Of a stretch of 64,000 nt of DNA, positions 8,517 to 16,640 are shown piece by piece. Each line of letters opens with the position of its first letter. Within the stretch, counting starts at the first letter, position 1. Source of the DNA: Flavobacterium haoranii. GTDB lineage: Bacteria; Bacteroidota; Bacteroidia; Flavobacteriales; Flavobacteriaceae. Position numbers and translations under genes: made by a program. The notes under the pieces were generated by a model, which had not been told where the DNA came from, made no database searches, and was given only the letters and a program-made list of their open reading frames with translations. The DNA lies in contig QKBC01000025.1 in the NCBI GenBank assembly GCA_003246205.1, forward strand, positions 186,001-250,000, written 5' to 3'.

Positions 8517-9791
8517 TTAGGCAATAATGTCAAATCCGGTATAAGATCTTAATACTTCCGGAATTACGATTCCTTCAGGCGTTTGATAGTTTTCTAAGAT
8601 TCCTGCAAGTACACGTGGTAAAGCCAATGAACTTCCGTTTAAGGTGTGTGCCAATTGATTTTTACCTTCCTTATCTTTGAATCGTAATTTTAAACGGTTG
8701 GTTTGAAATGTTTCAAAGTTAGAAACAGATGAAATCTCTAACCAGCGATCCTGTGCTGTAGAGAAAACTTCAAAGTCATACGTTAAAGCAGAAGTGAAAC
8801 CCATATCGCCACCACAAAGTCTTAAAATACGGAAAGGTAATTTCAATTCTTGTAAAATACCTTTAACGTGTTCTACCATTCCATCAAGTGCTTCGTAAGA
8901 TTTATCAGGATGTTCAATGCGAACAATTTCCACTTTATCAAATTGGTGCAAACGATTTAAACCTCTTACATGCGCGCCGTAAGAACCTGCTTCTCTACGG
9001 AAACAAGGAGTGTAACCAGTACAAAGAACCGGTAGGTCATTTTCGTTTAATAAAACATCGCGGTATAAATTCGTTACCGGAACTTCTGCTGTAGGGATCA
9101 AAAATAGAGGTTGTTCTTCATTTACTACATACATTTGTCCTTCTTTATCCGGTAATTGTCCGGTTCCGTAACCTGAAGCTTCATTTACTAAATGTGGAAC
9201 TTGAGTTTCCTGATAACCGGCTGCTGTATTTTTATCTAAAAAATAATTGATCAAAGCACGTTGTAAACGAGCTCCTTTTCCTTTGTAAACCGGAAAACCG
9301 GCGCCGGTAATTTTAGCACCCAAGTCAAAATCAATGATGTCGTATTTTTTAGCTAATTCCCAATGTGGTAATGCGCCTTCAAATAAAGCTGGGATTTCTC
9401 CGTCTTGGTACACGTTCAAATTGTCATCAGCTGTTTTGCCCTCCGGAACAATTTCGTTCGGAACGTTTGGCAATTTGTATAGTTCTTCTTGTAAAGTAGC
9501 AGTTACTTCGTTTAAAATATCGCTAAGTTCTTTACTTTTTTCTTTTAATTGCGCAGTTTTTTCTTTTAGCGTTTCAGCTTTGGCTTTTTCGCCGTTGCGC
9601 ATCATTTCGCCAATTTCTTTGGATAACTTATTGGATTCGGCAAGAGTGTTGTCTAATTCAACTTGAGTAGTTCTTCTTTTTTCGTCTAAATCTACTACTA
9701 AATTTACCAAATCGTTAGCGTCCATGTTTCTTTTGGCTAAACGTTTGATAACTTCTTCCTTGTTCTCTCTAATGTAAGCTATCTGTAACAT
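8517..9791 (-). CDS. serS: Seryl-tRNA synthetase
   Basis: A 424-aa class II aminoacyl-tRNA synthetase that charges tRNA-Ser. The N-terminal long coiled-coil arm (about 25-105, rich in Glu and Lys) reaches to the long variable arm of tRNA-Ser. The catalytic domain carries the class II motifs: 'TAEVPVTNLYRD', motif 2 'CFRREAGSYGAHVRGLNRLHQF' and motif 3 near the C-terminus 'NGSSLALPRVLAGILENYQ'. Length is normal. It heads the operon that continues through the TPR protein, DUF4286, rsmA and mgtE. Upstream a TAAATTTG -7-like element is readable on the minus strand at 9811-9818. Confidence 0.97.
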   Translation of the reverse strand: MLQIAYIRENKEEVIKRLAKRNMDANDLVNLVVDLDEKRRTTQVELDNTLAESNKLSKEIGEMMRNGEKAKAETLKEKTAQLKEKSKELSDILNEVTATLQEELYKLPNVPNEIVPEGKTADDNLNVYQDGEIPALFEGALPHWELAKKYDIIDFDLGAKITGAGFPVYKGKGARLQRALINYFLDKNTAAGYQETQVPHLVNEASGYGTGQLPDKEGQMYVVNEEQPLFLIPTAEVPVTNLYRDVLLNENDLPVLCTGYTPCFRREAGSYGAHVRGLNRLHQFDKVEIVRIEHPDKSYEALDGMVEHVKGILQELKLPFRILRLCGGDMGFTSALTYDFEVFSTAQDRWLEISSVSNFETFQTNRLKLRFKDKEGKNQLAHTLNGSSLALPRVLAGILENYQTPEGIVIPEVLRSYTGFDIIA

Positions 9792-9810
9792 GATTAAAAA
9801 ATTTAAGTGG

Positions 9811-9818
9811 CAAATTTA
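9811..9818 (-). promoter_or_regulatory. Possible -7 promoter element of serS
   Basis: On the minus strand this reads TAAATTTG, a full match to TAnnTTTG, 20 bases upstream of the serS start. No good TTTG at the expected -33 distance is visible, so this is tentative. Confidence 0.4.
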
Positions 9819-9893
9819 AAGAAATTTAGTGTGAATTTGTTAACGAAATACTTTATTTTTAAACAAGTCGGTTATTAAAATTTTAATAAATGA

Positions 9894-9923
9894 TTGCTTT
9901 TGGCTACATTAGCTTAAAATTTG
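9894..9923 (+). promoter_or_regulatory. Possible promoter of the M1 peptidase gene
   Basis: TTG (9894-9896), an 18-base spacer and TAAAATTTG (9915-9923), one base longer than the usual -7 box. The start codon follows only seven bases later, which would make a leaderless or nearly leaderless transcript. Confidence 0.35.
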
Positions 9924-9930
9924 CCAAAAA

Positions 9931-11847
9931 ATGAAAAAACTTTACATAATGTTACTTTTAGTAACAGGTTTTGTTTCTTTTGCCCAAACGGAACAAGAAG
10001 AGTTTAACCGAATGGTGGAAGCAGAAATGAAATCAGCTGCTGCGATTCAGAATTTTCAAGTTAATCCGAATACTCAGAATTACGATATTACTTATCATGA
10101 GTTACGATTTTCTGTAGATCCGGCTGTCTATTTTATTACAGGACAGGTTACAACTACATTTACTGCTTTGGAAGATATGAATAGTATCACTTTTGATTTA
10201 GATGAGGCTTTAACAGTTTCTAATGTGATAATGAATGGGAGTAGTTTGTCTTTTGTTCAATTATCTTCAAAAGAGTTAGTGGTAACTTTTCAAAATACTC
10301 TTGTTTCAGGAAGTAGTAATACTGTTGAAGTAATTTATGCTGGAGTTCCGCCTGTAAATGGTTTTGATTCTTTTGTAACAAGTAGTCATAATAATGTTCC
10401 AATATTGTGGACACTATCAGAACCTTTTGGCGCACGTGACTGGTGGCCATGTAAGCAGGATTTGAATGATAAAGTAGATTCGATAGATGTCTATATTACA
10501 GCACCGGATGCTTATGCAAGTGTGGCTAACGGTTTAGAGCAATCGGTTGTGGATAATGGTAATGGGACAAAAACAACGCATTTTCATCATGGTTATCCTA
10601 TTCCGGCTTATTTAATTGCAATAGCTGTAACCAATTATCAAGTTTATACACAAACAGCAGGAATTGGAACTACATTTCCTATTGTAAATTATATTTATCC
10701 TGAAAATTATGTTGCGACACAAACGCAGTTAGCGGAAACTTTGCCTATTATGAATGTGTATGAAACGTTGTTTGAACCTTACCCGTTTTTAAATGAAAAA
10801 TATGGTCATGCTCAGTTTGGTTGGGGTGGAGGAATGGAACATACCACTGTTTCTTTTATGGTAAGTTTCGGAAGGAATTTAATTGCACACGAATTAGCGC
10901 ACCAATGGTTCGGAGATAAAATTACTTGTGGAACATGGAAAGATATTTGGTTGAATGAAGGTTTTGCTGAATATTTGTCAGGATTGATTGTTGAGAATCT
11001 AGATGGAGTGTCTAACTTTGTTTCTTGGAAAGCTGATAAAATAGTTGATATTACTTCTTATCCTACTGGAGCTGTTTATCTAACAGATGCTGAAGCTACT
11101 AATGTTAATCGTATTTTTAGTGGTCGACTGACCTATAATAAAGGGGCAATGGTTTTGCATATGTTGCGTTGGAAAATGGGAGATACCCTGTTTTTTCAAG
11201 CTTTGCAAAATTATTTAGTGGATTCTAATTTAGCCTATGCGTATGCGATCACTCCTCAGTTGCAATCACATTTAGAAGCTGTTTACGGGAGTAGTTTGAC
11301 AGAATTTTTTAATGATTGGATTTATAATCAAGGATATCCGAGTTATACGATTGTGGCTCAAAATTGGGGAGCCGGTCAAGCAAAAATTACAGTAAATCAA
11401 AGCCAGTCTGATGCTTCCGTAACGTATTTTGAAATGCCTTTAGAAATACGCTTGTTGGGTTCAGGAGGAGAAGTTCAGGATGTAGTTGTAAATAATACAT
11501 ACAACGGACAAGAATTTGTGGTTGCTGTTCCGTTTGTGGTTTCTAATGTGCAGTTTGATCCTAATTATCACATTATTTCTAAGAATAACACGGCAACTTT
11601 AGGAGCGGATTCTTTTACAATTGATGAAGTAATTACCTTGTATCCTAACCCTGTACAAGATGTTTTGACAATAAAAATGCCGAATTCATTGCTTTTGCAA
11701 AATGTGGTCATTTATAATGATTTGGGACAAAAAGTATTGGAAAGCGAACAGTCTGAAATAGATTTAACGACATTGGCTGACGGAATGTATGTTGTGAAGT
11801 TACTGACAAGCGAAGGAGAAATTCATAAAAAATTGATAAAAAAATAG
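9931..11847 (+). CDS. Secreted M1 family aminopeptidase with T9SS sorting domain
   Basis: A 638-aa zinc metallopeptidase exported by Sec (signal peptide about 1-18, ending VSFAQ) and then by the type IX system. An N-terminal beta domain (about 45-245) precedes the M1 catalytic domain. The exopeptidase motif appears as GGGMEHTT, a variant of GAMEN, and the zinc site is HELAHQWFG followed by NEGFAEYLSG with the third zinc ligand Glu. The C-terminal about 65 residues form a type A sorting domain (LYPNPVQDVL, then 'GQKVLESEQ' and a final 'GMYVVKLLTSEG'). The likely job is surface or extracellular release of amino acids from peptides. A strong hairpin terminator follows, so the gene is probably monocistronic. 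Confidence 0.94.
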   Translation: MKKLYIMLLLVTGFVSFAQTEQEEFNRMVEAEMKSAAAIQNFQVNPNTQNYDITYHELRFSVDPAVYFITGQVTTTFTALEDMNSITFDLDEALTVSNVIMNGSSLSFVQLSSKELVVTFQNTLVSGSSNTVEVIYAGVPPVNGFDSFVTSSHNNVPILWTLSEPFGARDWWPCKQDLNDKVDSIDVYITAPDAYASVANGLEQSVVDNGNGTKTTHFHHGYPIPAYLIAIAVTNYQVYTQTAGIGTTFPIVNYIYPENYVATQTQLAETLPIMNVYETLFEPYPFLNEKYGHAQFGWGGGMEHTTVSFMVSFGRNLIAHELAHQWFGDKITCGTWKDIWLNEGFAEYLSGLIVENLDGVSNFVSWKADKIVDITSYPTGAVYLTDAEATNVNRIFSGRLTYNKGAMVLHMLRWKMGDTLFFQALQNYLVDSNLAYAYAITPQLQSHLEAVYGSSLTEFFNDWIYNQGYPSYTIVAQNWGAGQAKITVNQSQSDASVTYFEMPLEIRLLGSGGEVQDVVVNNTYNGQEFVVAVPFVVSNVQFDPNYHIISKNNTATLGADSFTIDEVITLYPNPVQDVLTIKMPNSLLLQNVVIYNDLGQKVLESEQSEIDLTTLADGMYVVKLLTSEGEIHKKLIKK

Positions 11848-11868
11848 ACTAACCCTAAAATAATGATA

Positions 11869-11895
11869 AAAAGTAAGGTGAAAACCTTACTTTTG
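11869..11895 (+). terminator. Intrinsic terminator after the M1 peptidase gene
   Basis: Perfect 11-bp stem AAAAGTAAGGT / ACCTTACTTTT with a GAAA loop. The T-rich arm also contains TACTTTTG, which resembles a -7 box for the next gene, rseP. Confidence 0.8.
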
Positions 11896-11923
11896 TCGTT
11901 CTAAGTAAAAATGAAATTATAAA

Positions 11924-13249
11924 ATGATTCAATTAGCACAAATCGTATTTATCTTATCGGTTTTAGTTATTCTTCACGAGTTTGGTCATTACATCACAGC
12001 AAAATGGTTTAAAGTAAGAGTCGAAAAATTTTATCTCTTTATGGATGCCGGTTTCTCTTTGTTTAAAAAGAAAATAGGAGAAACAGAGTGGGGGATTGGT
12101 TGGTTGCCAATAGGAGGATACGTAAAATTAGCCGGAATGATCGATGAAAGTATGGACACAGAACAAATGAAACAAGAACCGCAACCGTGGGAGTTTCGTT
12201 CTAAACCGGCTTGGCAACGATTGATCATTATGTTAGGAGGTATTATTGTAAATATTCTTTTAGCTTGGTTCATTTATACTGTAATGTACACTACAGTTGG
12301 TAAAAAATACGTTTCTACAGAAGTTATCCAGAAAAATGGATTGGCTTTCGGAGAAGTAGGTCAAAAAGCAGGGTTCAAGAACGGTGATAAAATTGTTTCG
12401 GTAGACGGAAAATTTCAGGATAACTTTAATCGTATGGTAATGGACATTTTGTTCAGTAGTGAAGTAAAAGTAGATAGAAACGGGGAAACAGTTACTTTGA
12501 ATTTAACAGACGAACAAATCGGTGATATTTTAGCGAAAGAAGGAAGGAATTTTATTGCGCCTCGTATGCAAGGGGCAACTGTAGATTCTGTTTGGGTAGG
12601 TATGCAAGCCGAAAAAGCAGGAGTGAAAAAAGGAGATTCTATTATTGCTTTAAATGGTAAGAAGTTTAAGTTTGCAGATGAGTTTTCATCAACATTGGGG
12701 CATTATAAAAATGATTCGGTATCAATAACTCTTATCAGAAATAATAAGGAAGAAATACTAAAAGCAAAAACCGATTCTATTGGAAAACTAGGTTTTATGT
12801 TTAGAACTTATTTGAAAGATGATTATGTAATTGAACAAAAAATGAGTCTTTTTGAAGCGATACCCGCTGCTATAAAAGAATCTTGGTCTTTGTTAGTATA
12901 TAATGTTAAAAGTTTCAAGTTGATCTTAAGACCGGCTACCGGAGCCTACAAGCAAGTAAAAAGCCCGGTAGGAATTGCGCGCCAATTACCGGATACATGG
13001 AACTGGGAATTTATCTGGAATTTTACAGCATTATTTTCAATCGGGTTAGCATTTATGAACTTGTTGCCTATTCCGGGATTAGATGGTGGTCATGCGTTGT
13101 TTACTATTGCCGAGATGATTACAGGAAAAACCTTAAGTGATAAAGCAGCTAGTTATGTTCAAACAGCAGGAATGATTATCTTATTAACATTGATGGTGTT
13201 AACATTTGGTAAAGATATTGTACAGTTAATTATGGATAAACTTTTCTGA
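11924..13249 (+). CDS. rseP: Site-2 protease RseP (membrane zinc metalloprotease)
   Basis: A 441-aa intramembrane protease that cuts membrane-bound proteins such as anti-sigma factors and signal-peptide remnants. The HEFGH zinc motif is at 18-22 in the first transmembrane helix. The distal NLLPIPGLDGGH motif, whose Asp completes the zinc site, lies near residue 385. Two PDZ-like domains occupy about 130-215 and 215-300, the second containing 'GMQAEKAGVKKGDSIIALNGKKF'. Four transmembrane helices are evident. Length is normal for Bacteroidota members. It stands alone between the upstream terminator and the tRNA-Asn pair. Confidence 0.95.
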   Translation: MIQLAQIVFILSVLVILHEFGHYITAKWFKVRVEKFYLFMDAGFSLFKKKIGETEWGIGWLPIGGYVKLAGMIDESMDTEQMKQEPQPWEFRSKPAWQRLIIMLGGIIVNILLAWFIYTVMYTTVGKKYVSTEVIQKNGLAFGEVGQKAGFKNGDKIVSVDGKFQDNFNRMVMDILFSSEVKVDRNGETVTLNLTDEQIGDILAKEGRNFIAPRMQGATVDSVWVGMQAEKAGVKKGDSIIALNGKKFKFADEFSSTLGHYKNDSVSITLIRNNKEEILKAKTDSIGKLGFMFRTYLKDDYVIEQKMSLFEAIPAAIKESWSLLVYNVKSFKLILRPATGAYKQVKSPVGIARQLPDTWNWEFIWNFTALFSIGLAFMNLLPIPGLDGGHALFTIAEMITGKTLSDKAASYVQTAGMIILLTLMVLTFGKDIVQLIMDKLF

Positions 13250-13266
13250 TTTTTTTGGAAAAATAA

Positions 13267-13297
13267 TTTGTGAGTATAAAAAAACGGTTTATATTTG
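13267..13297 (+). promoter_or_regulatory. Strong promoter of the tRNA-Asn pair
   Basis: TTTG (13267-13270), a 19-base spacer and TATATTTG (13290-13297) match the Bacteroidota consensus exactly. The motif continues into GCAC, as at the tRNA-Thr promoter. Confidence 0.85.
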
Positions 13298-13322
13298 CAC
13301 TCGCAAAAAAGGTAATACACCT

Positions 13323-13396
13323 TCCTCCTTAGCTCAGTTGGTTAGAGCATCTGACTGTTAATCAGAGGGTCCTTGGTTCGAGCCCAAGAGGGGGAG
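13323..13396 (+). tRNA. tRNA-Asn (anticodon GTT)
   Basis: A 74-base cloverleaf. The acceptor stem is TCCTCCT / AGGGGGA (one T-G pair), with D arm GCTCAGTTGGTTAGAGC, anticodon stem CTGAC with GTT in the loop, T arm CTTGG-TTCGAGC-CCAAG and discriminator G. A CA follows, but CCA is not fully encoded. It is the first of two identical copies. Confidence 0.96.
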
Positions 13397-13435
13397 CAAA
13401 CTTTTTTGTAAACGGAATTTAACCTATACGGTTAT

Positions 13436-13509
13436 TCCTCCTTAGCTCAGTTGGTTAGAGCATCTGACTGTTAATCAGAGGGTCCTTGGTTCGAGCCCAA
13501 GAGGGGGAG
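13436..13509 (+). tRNA. tRNA-Asn (anticodon GTT), second copy
   Basis: Identical over all 74 bases to the copy at 13323-13396 and separated from it by 39 bases of unrelated sequence. No separate promoter is visible in the spacer, so both are probably cut from one transcript ended by the hairpin at 13520. Confidence 0.96.
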
Positions 13510-13519
13510 CAAAAAATAG

Positions 13520-13547
13520 AAAGCCTAGCGAAAGTTGGGCTTTTTTT
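13520..13547 (+). terminator. Terminator of the tRNA-Asn transcript
   Basis: Stem AAAGCCTAGC / GTTGGGCTTT with a GAAA loop and a run of seven T. It overlaps the region where a longer start for the next gene would lie, which argues for the ATG at 13577. Confidence 0.75.
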
Positions 13548-13576
13548 GTATCAACACGTTAAATACTACTGTTGTC

Positions 13577-15139
13577 ATGCCACGTGAATTTCAATTTCAA
13601 GTTACACCCGAAGTAGCAACTCAAGAAGAGTTGTTAAAGCAATATGTAGCTAAGTTATTTCATGTTTCTCCCAAAGAAATTCAAAAGGTAAATGTGTTGA
13701 AGCGTTCTATTGATGCGCGTCAAAAAAGTATTAAAATCAATATTAAGGCTTTGGTCTATTTAGTGGGAGAAGAATACCACGAAACGTTTATTGAAGTCCC
13801 AGATTATCCTAATGTAGAAAATGCACAGGAAGTTATTGTAGTCGGAGCAGGTCCGGCTGGTCTGTTTGCAGCTTTGCAATTGATTGAAAAAGGTTTAAAA
13901 CCAATTGTTTTAGAGCGAGGAAAAGATGTTCGTGGGCGTCGACGAGATTTAAAAGCGATTAATAGAGATCAAATTGTGAATCCTGATTCCAATTATTGTT
14001 TTGGGGAAGGAGGCGCAGGAACGTATTCTGACGGAAAATTATATACCCGTTCTAAAAAACGCGGCGATGTAGATCGAATTCTTCAATTATTAGTAGCTTA
14101 TGGTGCGTCATCGGAAATTTTGGTGGAAGCGCATCCTCATATTGGAACCAATAAACTACCACAGATTATTCAAGACATACGCGAAAAAATTATCACTCAC
14201 GGTGGGAAGGTTTTGTTTGAAACTCGAGTGAATGACATCTTGATTAAAAACAATCAAGTCCAAGGTGTGGTTACCCAACAAGGCGATACCATTTTAGCGT
14301 CTAATATTATTTTGGCAACCGGACATTCGGCTCGGGATATTTTTGAATTGTTATACCAAAAAGGCGTTGAAATTGAAGCTAAGCCTTTTGCATTGGGCGT
14401 TCGGGCTGAGCATCCGCAAACGTTGATCGACAGTATTCAGTATTCTTGTGATTTCAGAGGACAATATTTGCCGCCGGCGCCGTATTCAATCGTAAAGCAG
14501 GTAAGCGGACGAGGAATGTATTCTTTTTGTATGTGTCCGGGCGGAGTTATTGCGCCTTGTGCTACTGCTGAAGGAGAAGTGGTAACTAATGGTTGGTCTC
14601 CGTCTAAACGGGATCAGGCTACAGCCAATTCTGGTATTGTGGTAGAATTACGATTGGAAGACTTTAAACCGTTTGCTAAATTCGGACCGTTAGCCGGAAT
14701 GGAATTTCAGAAAGATATTGAACAGCGTGCTTGGCGTTTGGCAGGACAAACTCAAAAAGTTCCCGCACAGCGAATGGTGGATTTTTCGCAACGAAAAATA
14801 TCTGCTGAAATACCCAAAACGTCGTATGTGCCCGGAACAACTTCAATTGAATTAGGAGAAGTTTTTCCCGGATTCTTAACACAAACGATGCGTCAGGGAT
14901 TTCAGGAGTTCGGAAAAAGTATGAAAGGTTACTTTACCAATGAAGCGATTTTGCATGCACCTGAAAGCAGAACATCTTCTCCTGTACGAATTCCGAGAGA
15001 TCCGCAAACTTTAGAGCACGTGCAAATAAAAGGACTTTACCCTTGCGGTGAAGGAGCGGGTTATGCCGGCGGAATTATTTCAGCCGCTATAGACGGAGAA
15101 AAATGTGCTCTGAAGATCGCTGAAAATCTTAAAAAGTAG
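13577..15139 (+). CDS. FAD-dependent dehydrogenase (COG2509-type NAD(P)/FAD oxidoreductase)
   Basis: A 520-aa flavoprotein. The dinucleotide-binding motif VVGAGPAGLFAALQLIEKG is near residue 95, followed by 'LERGKDVRGRRRDLKAIN' and 'NYCFGEGGAGTYSDGKLYTR', the hallmark of this uncharacterised dehydrogenase group. The C-terminal 'GLYPCGEGAGYAGGIISAAIDG' is the second FAD contact. The ~80-residue N-terminal extension is normal for the group. I start at 13577 because the 14 residues read upstream overlap the tRNA terminator and do not look like protein. Its substrate is unknown. The 3' end overlaps the convergent nnr gene by 11 bases. Confidence 0.9.
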   Translation: MPREFQFQVTPEVATQEELLKQYVAKLFHVSPKEIQKVNVLKRSIDARQKSIKINIKALVYLVGEEYHETFIEVPDYPNVENAQEVIVVGAGPAGLFAALQLIEKGLKPIVLERGKDVRGRRRDLKAINRDQIVNPDSNYCFGEGGAGTYSDGKLYTRSKKRGDVDRILQLLVAYGASSEILVEAHPHIGTNKLPQIIQDIREKIITHGGKVLFETRVNDILIKNNQVQGVVTQQGDTILASNIILATGHSARDIFELLYQKGVEIEAKPFALGVRAEHPQTLIDSIQYSCDFRGQYLPPAPYSIVKQVSGRGMYSFCMCPGGVIAPCATAEGEVVTNGWSPSKRDQATANSGIVVELRLEDFKPFAKFGPLAGMEFQKDIEQRAWRLAGQTQKVPAQRMVDFSQRKISAEIPKTSYVPGTTSIELGEVFPGFLTQTMRQGFQEFGKSMKGYFTNEAILHAPESRTSSPVRIPRDPQTLEHVQIKGLYPCGEGAGYAGGIISAAIDGEKCALKIAENLKK

Positions 15140-16640
15140 GTTGAAATTGAAGGAAGCCTTTCCCTAGAAAATCAATGATATCAGAGGCGATTAAACTTTC
15201 CTGACTTTTTTCTATAGAAGCCAGATCACCTGCTAAACCATGAAGGTAAACACCCAGAATGCAGCTTTCTTTTGCAGTATATCCTTGTGCTAATAAACCG
15301 GTTATTATTCCGGTCAAAACATCACCGCTTCCGGCTGTTCCCATTCCCGGATTTCCGGTACTATTAAAATGGAGTGTTCCGTCCGGACAAAAGATACAGG
15401 TATAAGCACCTTTCAACACAACATAAATTTTTAGTTGGTCTACTAACTTGAGTGTTTTGTCTATTTTTTCAGTGTCATTTTTCCATGAACCGATCCAGCG
15501 AGATAGTTCTTTCGGATGTGGTGTGATAATGCTGTTTACGGGAATTGTTTTTTGCAGTTCCGTATGTTCGGCCAATAAATTTAAGGCGTCTGCATCTATA
15601 ACCAATGGTTTGTTACAATTCGTAAGTACTTCTTTTAAGAGTGCTAAGGTATTTTGCTCTTTCCCAATACCTGGACCAATGCCTACGGCGTCGTAGTGGT
15701 ATGCGAAATTTCCTGAAACAATGTTTTCTTCTTCACTTAAAAGTGTCATGATTTCCGGGTTTGCTGTTTGGATAATGACGTTACCACTTCGTGGAATTAA
15801 TACGGTTACTAATCCGCTTCCGGTTCTTAAACATGCTTTTGAAGATAAAATAGCGGCTCCCATTTTTCCAAGGCTGCCTGTAATCAAGAGAGCATGTCCA
15901 TTTGTTCCTTTATGCGCGAATTTTGTTTTGGGTTGATAGATCCGGCGGCAATCTTCTAAAGTAGTGAAATACATATCAGTGCTTTGTTGCGCAATGCCTT
16001 TCGGTAGTAAGCCAATAGGTAAAATGATTATTGTACCACTTTTATGTTCATTATCCGGAAGTAATAAGGATAGTTTCGGAAATTCGAAAGTCAAAGTATA
16101 ATCGGCATTTATAATCGTATCGTAAGTATTTTTATGATTGTCATTCGTAAAAAGACCACTGGGAAGATCTATACTGATCGTTTTTTTATTTAGTGCATTA
16201 AGATATTGAATAATTGAAGATTCCAGTCCGGTCACAGGACGATTTAATCCGTAGCCAAAAATAGCATCGATAATGATAGTGTTTTCATCCGGTTGAAGAT
16301 TGAGATCGGCCATGCTTTCAATGGTAATGGTTTGTCCTTTATTGGCATGCCAAAGCTCAAAATTAGATTCGAAATCTTCAGAATAATGATCGCTTTTTTT
16401 AACGTATACCGTTACATTGTAGAGTTTTTGTTTCAATATTCGGGCAATTGCCAAACCATCACCACCATTATTGCCTATGCCGCAAAATACATGAAAGTTA
16501 TGTTGGTTGTCAAAATGTTTCATGATCCATTTACTGCATGCTTCTGCCGCTTTTTCCATAAGGTCAATGGAAGAAATAGGTTGATTTTGTATGGTAAATA
16601 CATCAACTTTTTTGATCTGTTCAGCTGTTAAGATTTTCAT
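15129..16640 (-). CDS. nnr: Bifunctional NAD(P)HX epimerase / ADP-dependent NAD(P)HX dehydratase
   Basis: A 503-aa two-domain metabolite repair enzyme. The N-terminal YjeF_N epimerase (about 1-215) has the nucleotide-binding motif CGIGNNGGDGLAIAR and interconverts R and S hydrated NAD(P)H. The C-terminal ribokinase-like domain (about 225-500) carries 'HKGTNGHALLITGSLGKMGAA', 'TPHPKELSRW' and the catalytic loop GTAGSGDVLTGIITGLLAQG, and dehydrates S-NAD(P)HX using ADP. Length is normal. It is translationally coupled to the antiporter gene (ATGA overlap at 16637-16640) and converges with the dehydrogenase gene. Confidence 0.95.
   Translation of the reverse strand: MKILTAEQIKKVDVFTIQNQPISSIDLMEKAAEACSKWIMKHFDNQHNFHVFCGIGNNGGDGLAIARILKQKLYNVTVYVKKSDHYSEDFESNFELWHANKGQTITIESMADLNLQPDENTIIIDAIFGYGLNRPVTGLESSIIQYLNALNKKTISIDLPSGLFTNDNHKNTYDTIINADYTLTFEFPKLSLLLPDNEHKSGTIIILPIGLLPKGIAQQSTDMYFTTLEDCRRIYQPKTKFAHKGTNGHALLITGSLGKMGAAILSSKACLRTGSGLVTVLIPRSGNVIIQTANPEIMTLLSEEENIVSGNFAYHYDAVGIGPGIGKEQNTLALLKEVLTNCNKPLVIDADALNLLAEHTELQKTIPVNSIITPHPKELSRWIGSWKNDTEKIDKTLKLVDQLKIYVVLKGAYTCIFCPDGTLHFNSTGNPGMGTAGSGDVLTGIITGLLAQGYTAKESCILGVYLHGLAGDLASIEKSQESLIASDIIDFLGKGFLQFQPTF

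Noticed and set aside
13323..13509. The second tRNA-Asn as an assembly artefact
   Set aside because: The copies are identical but their flanking and spacer sequences differ, as expected for a true tandem pair.
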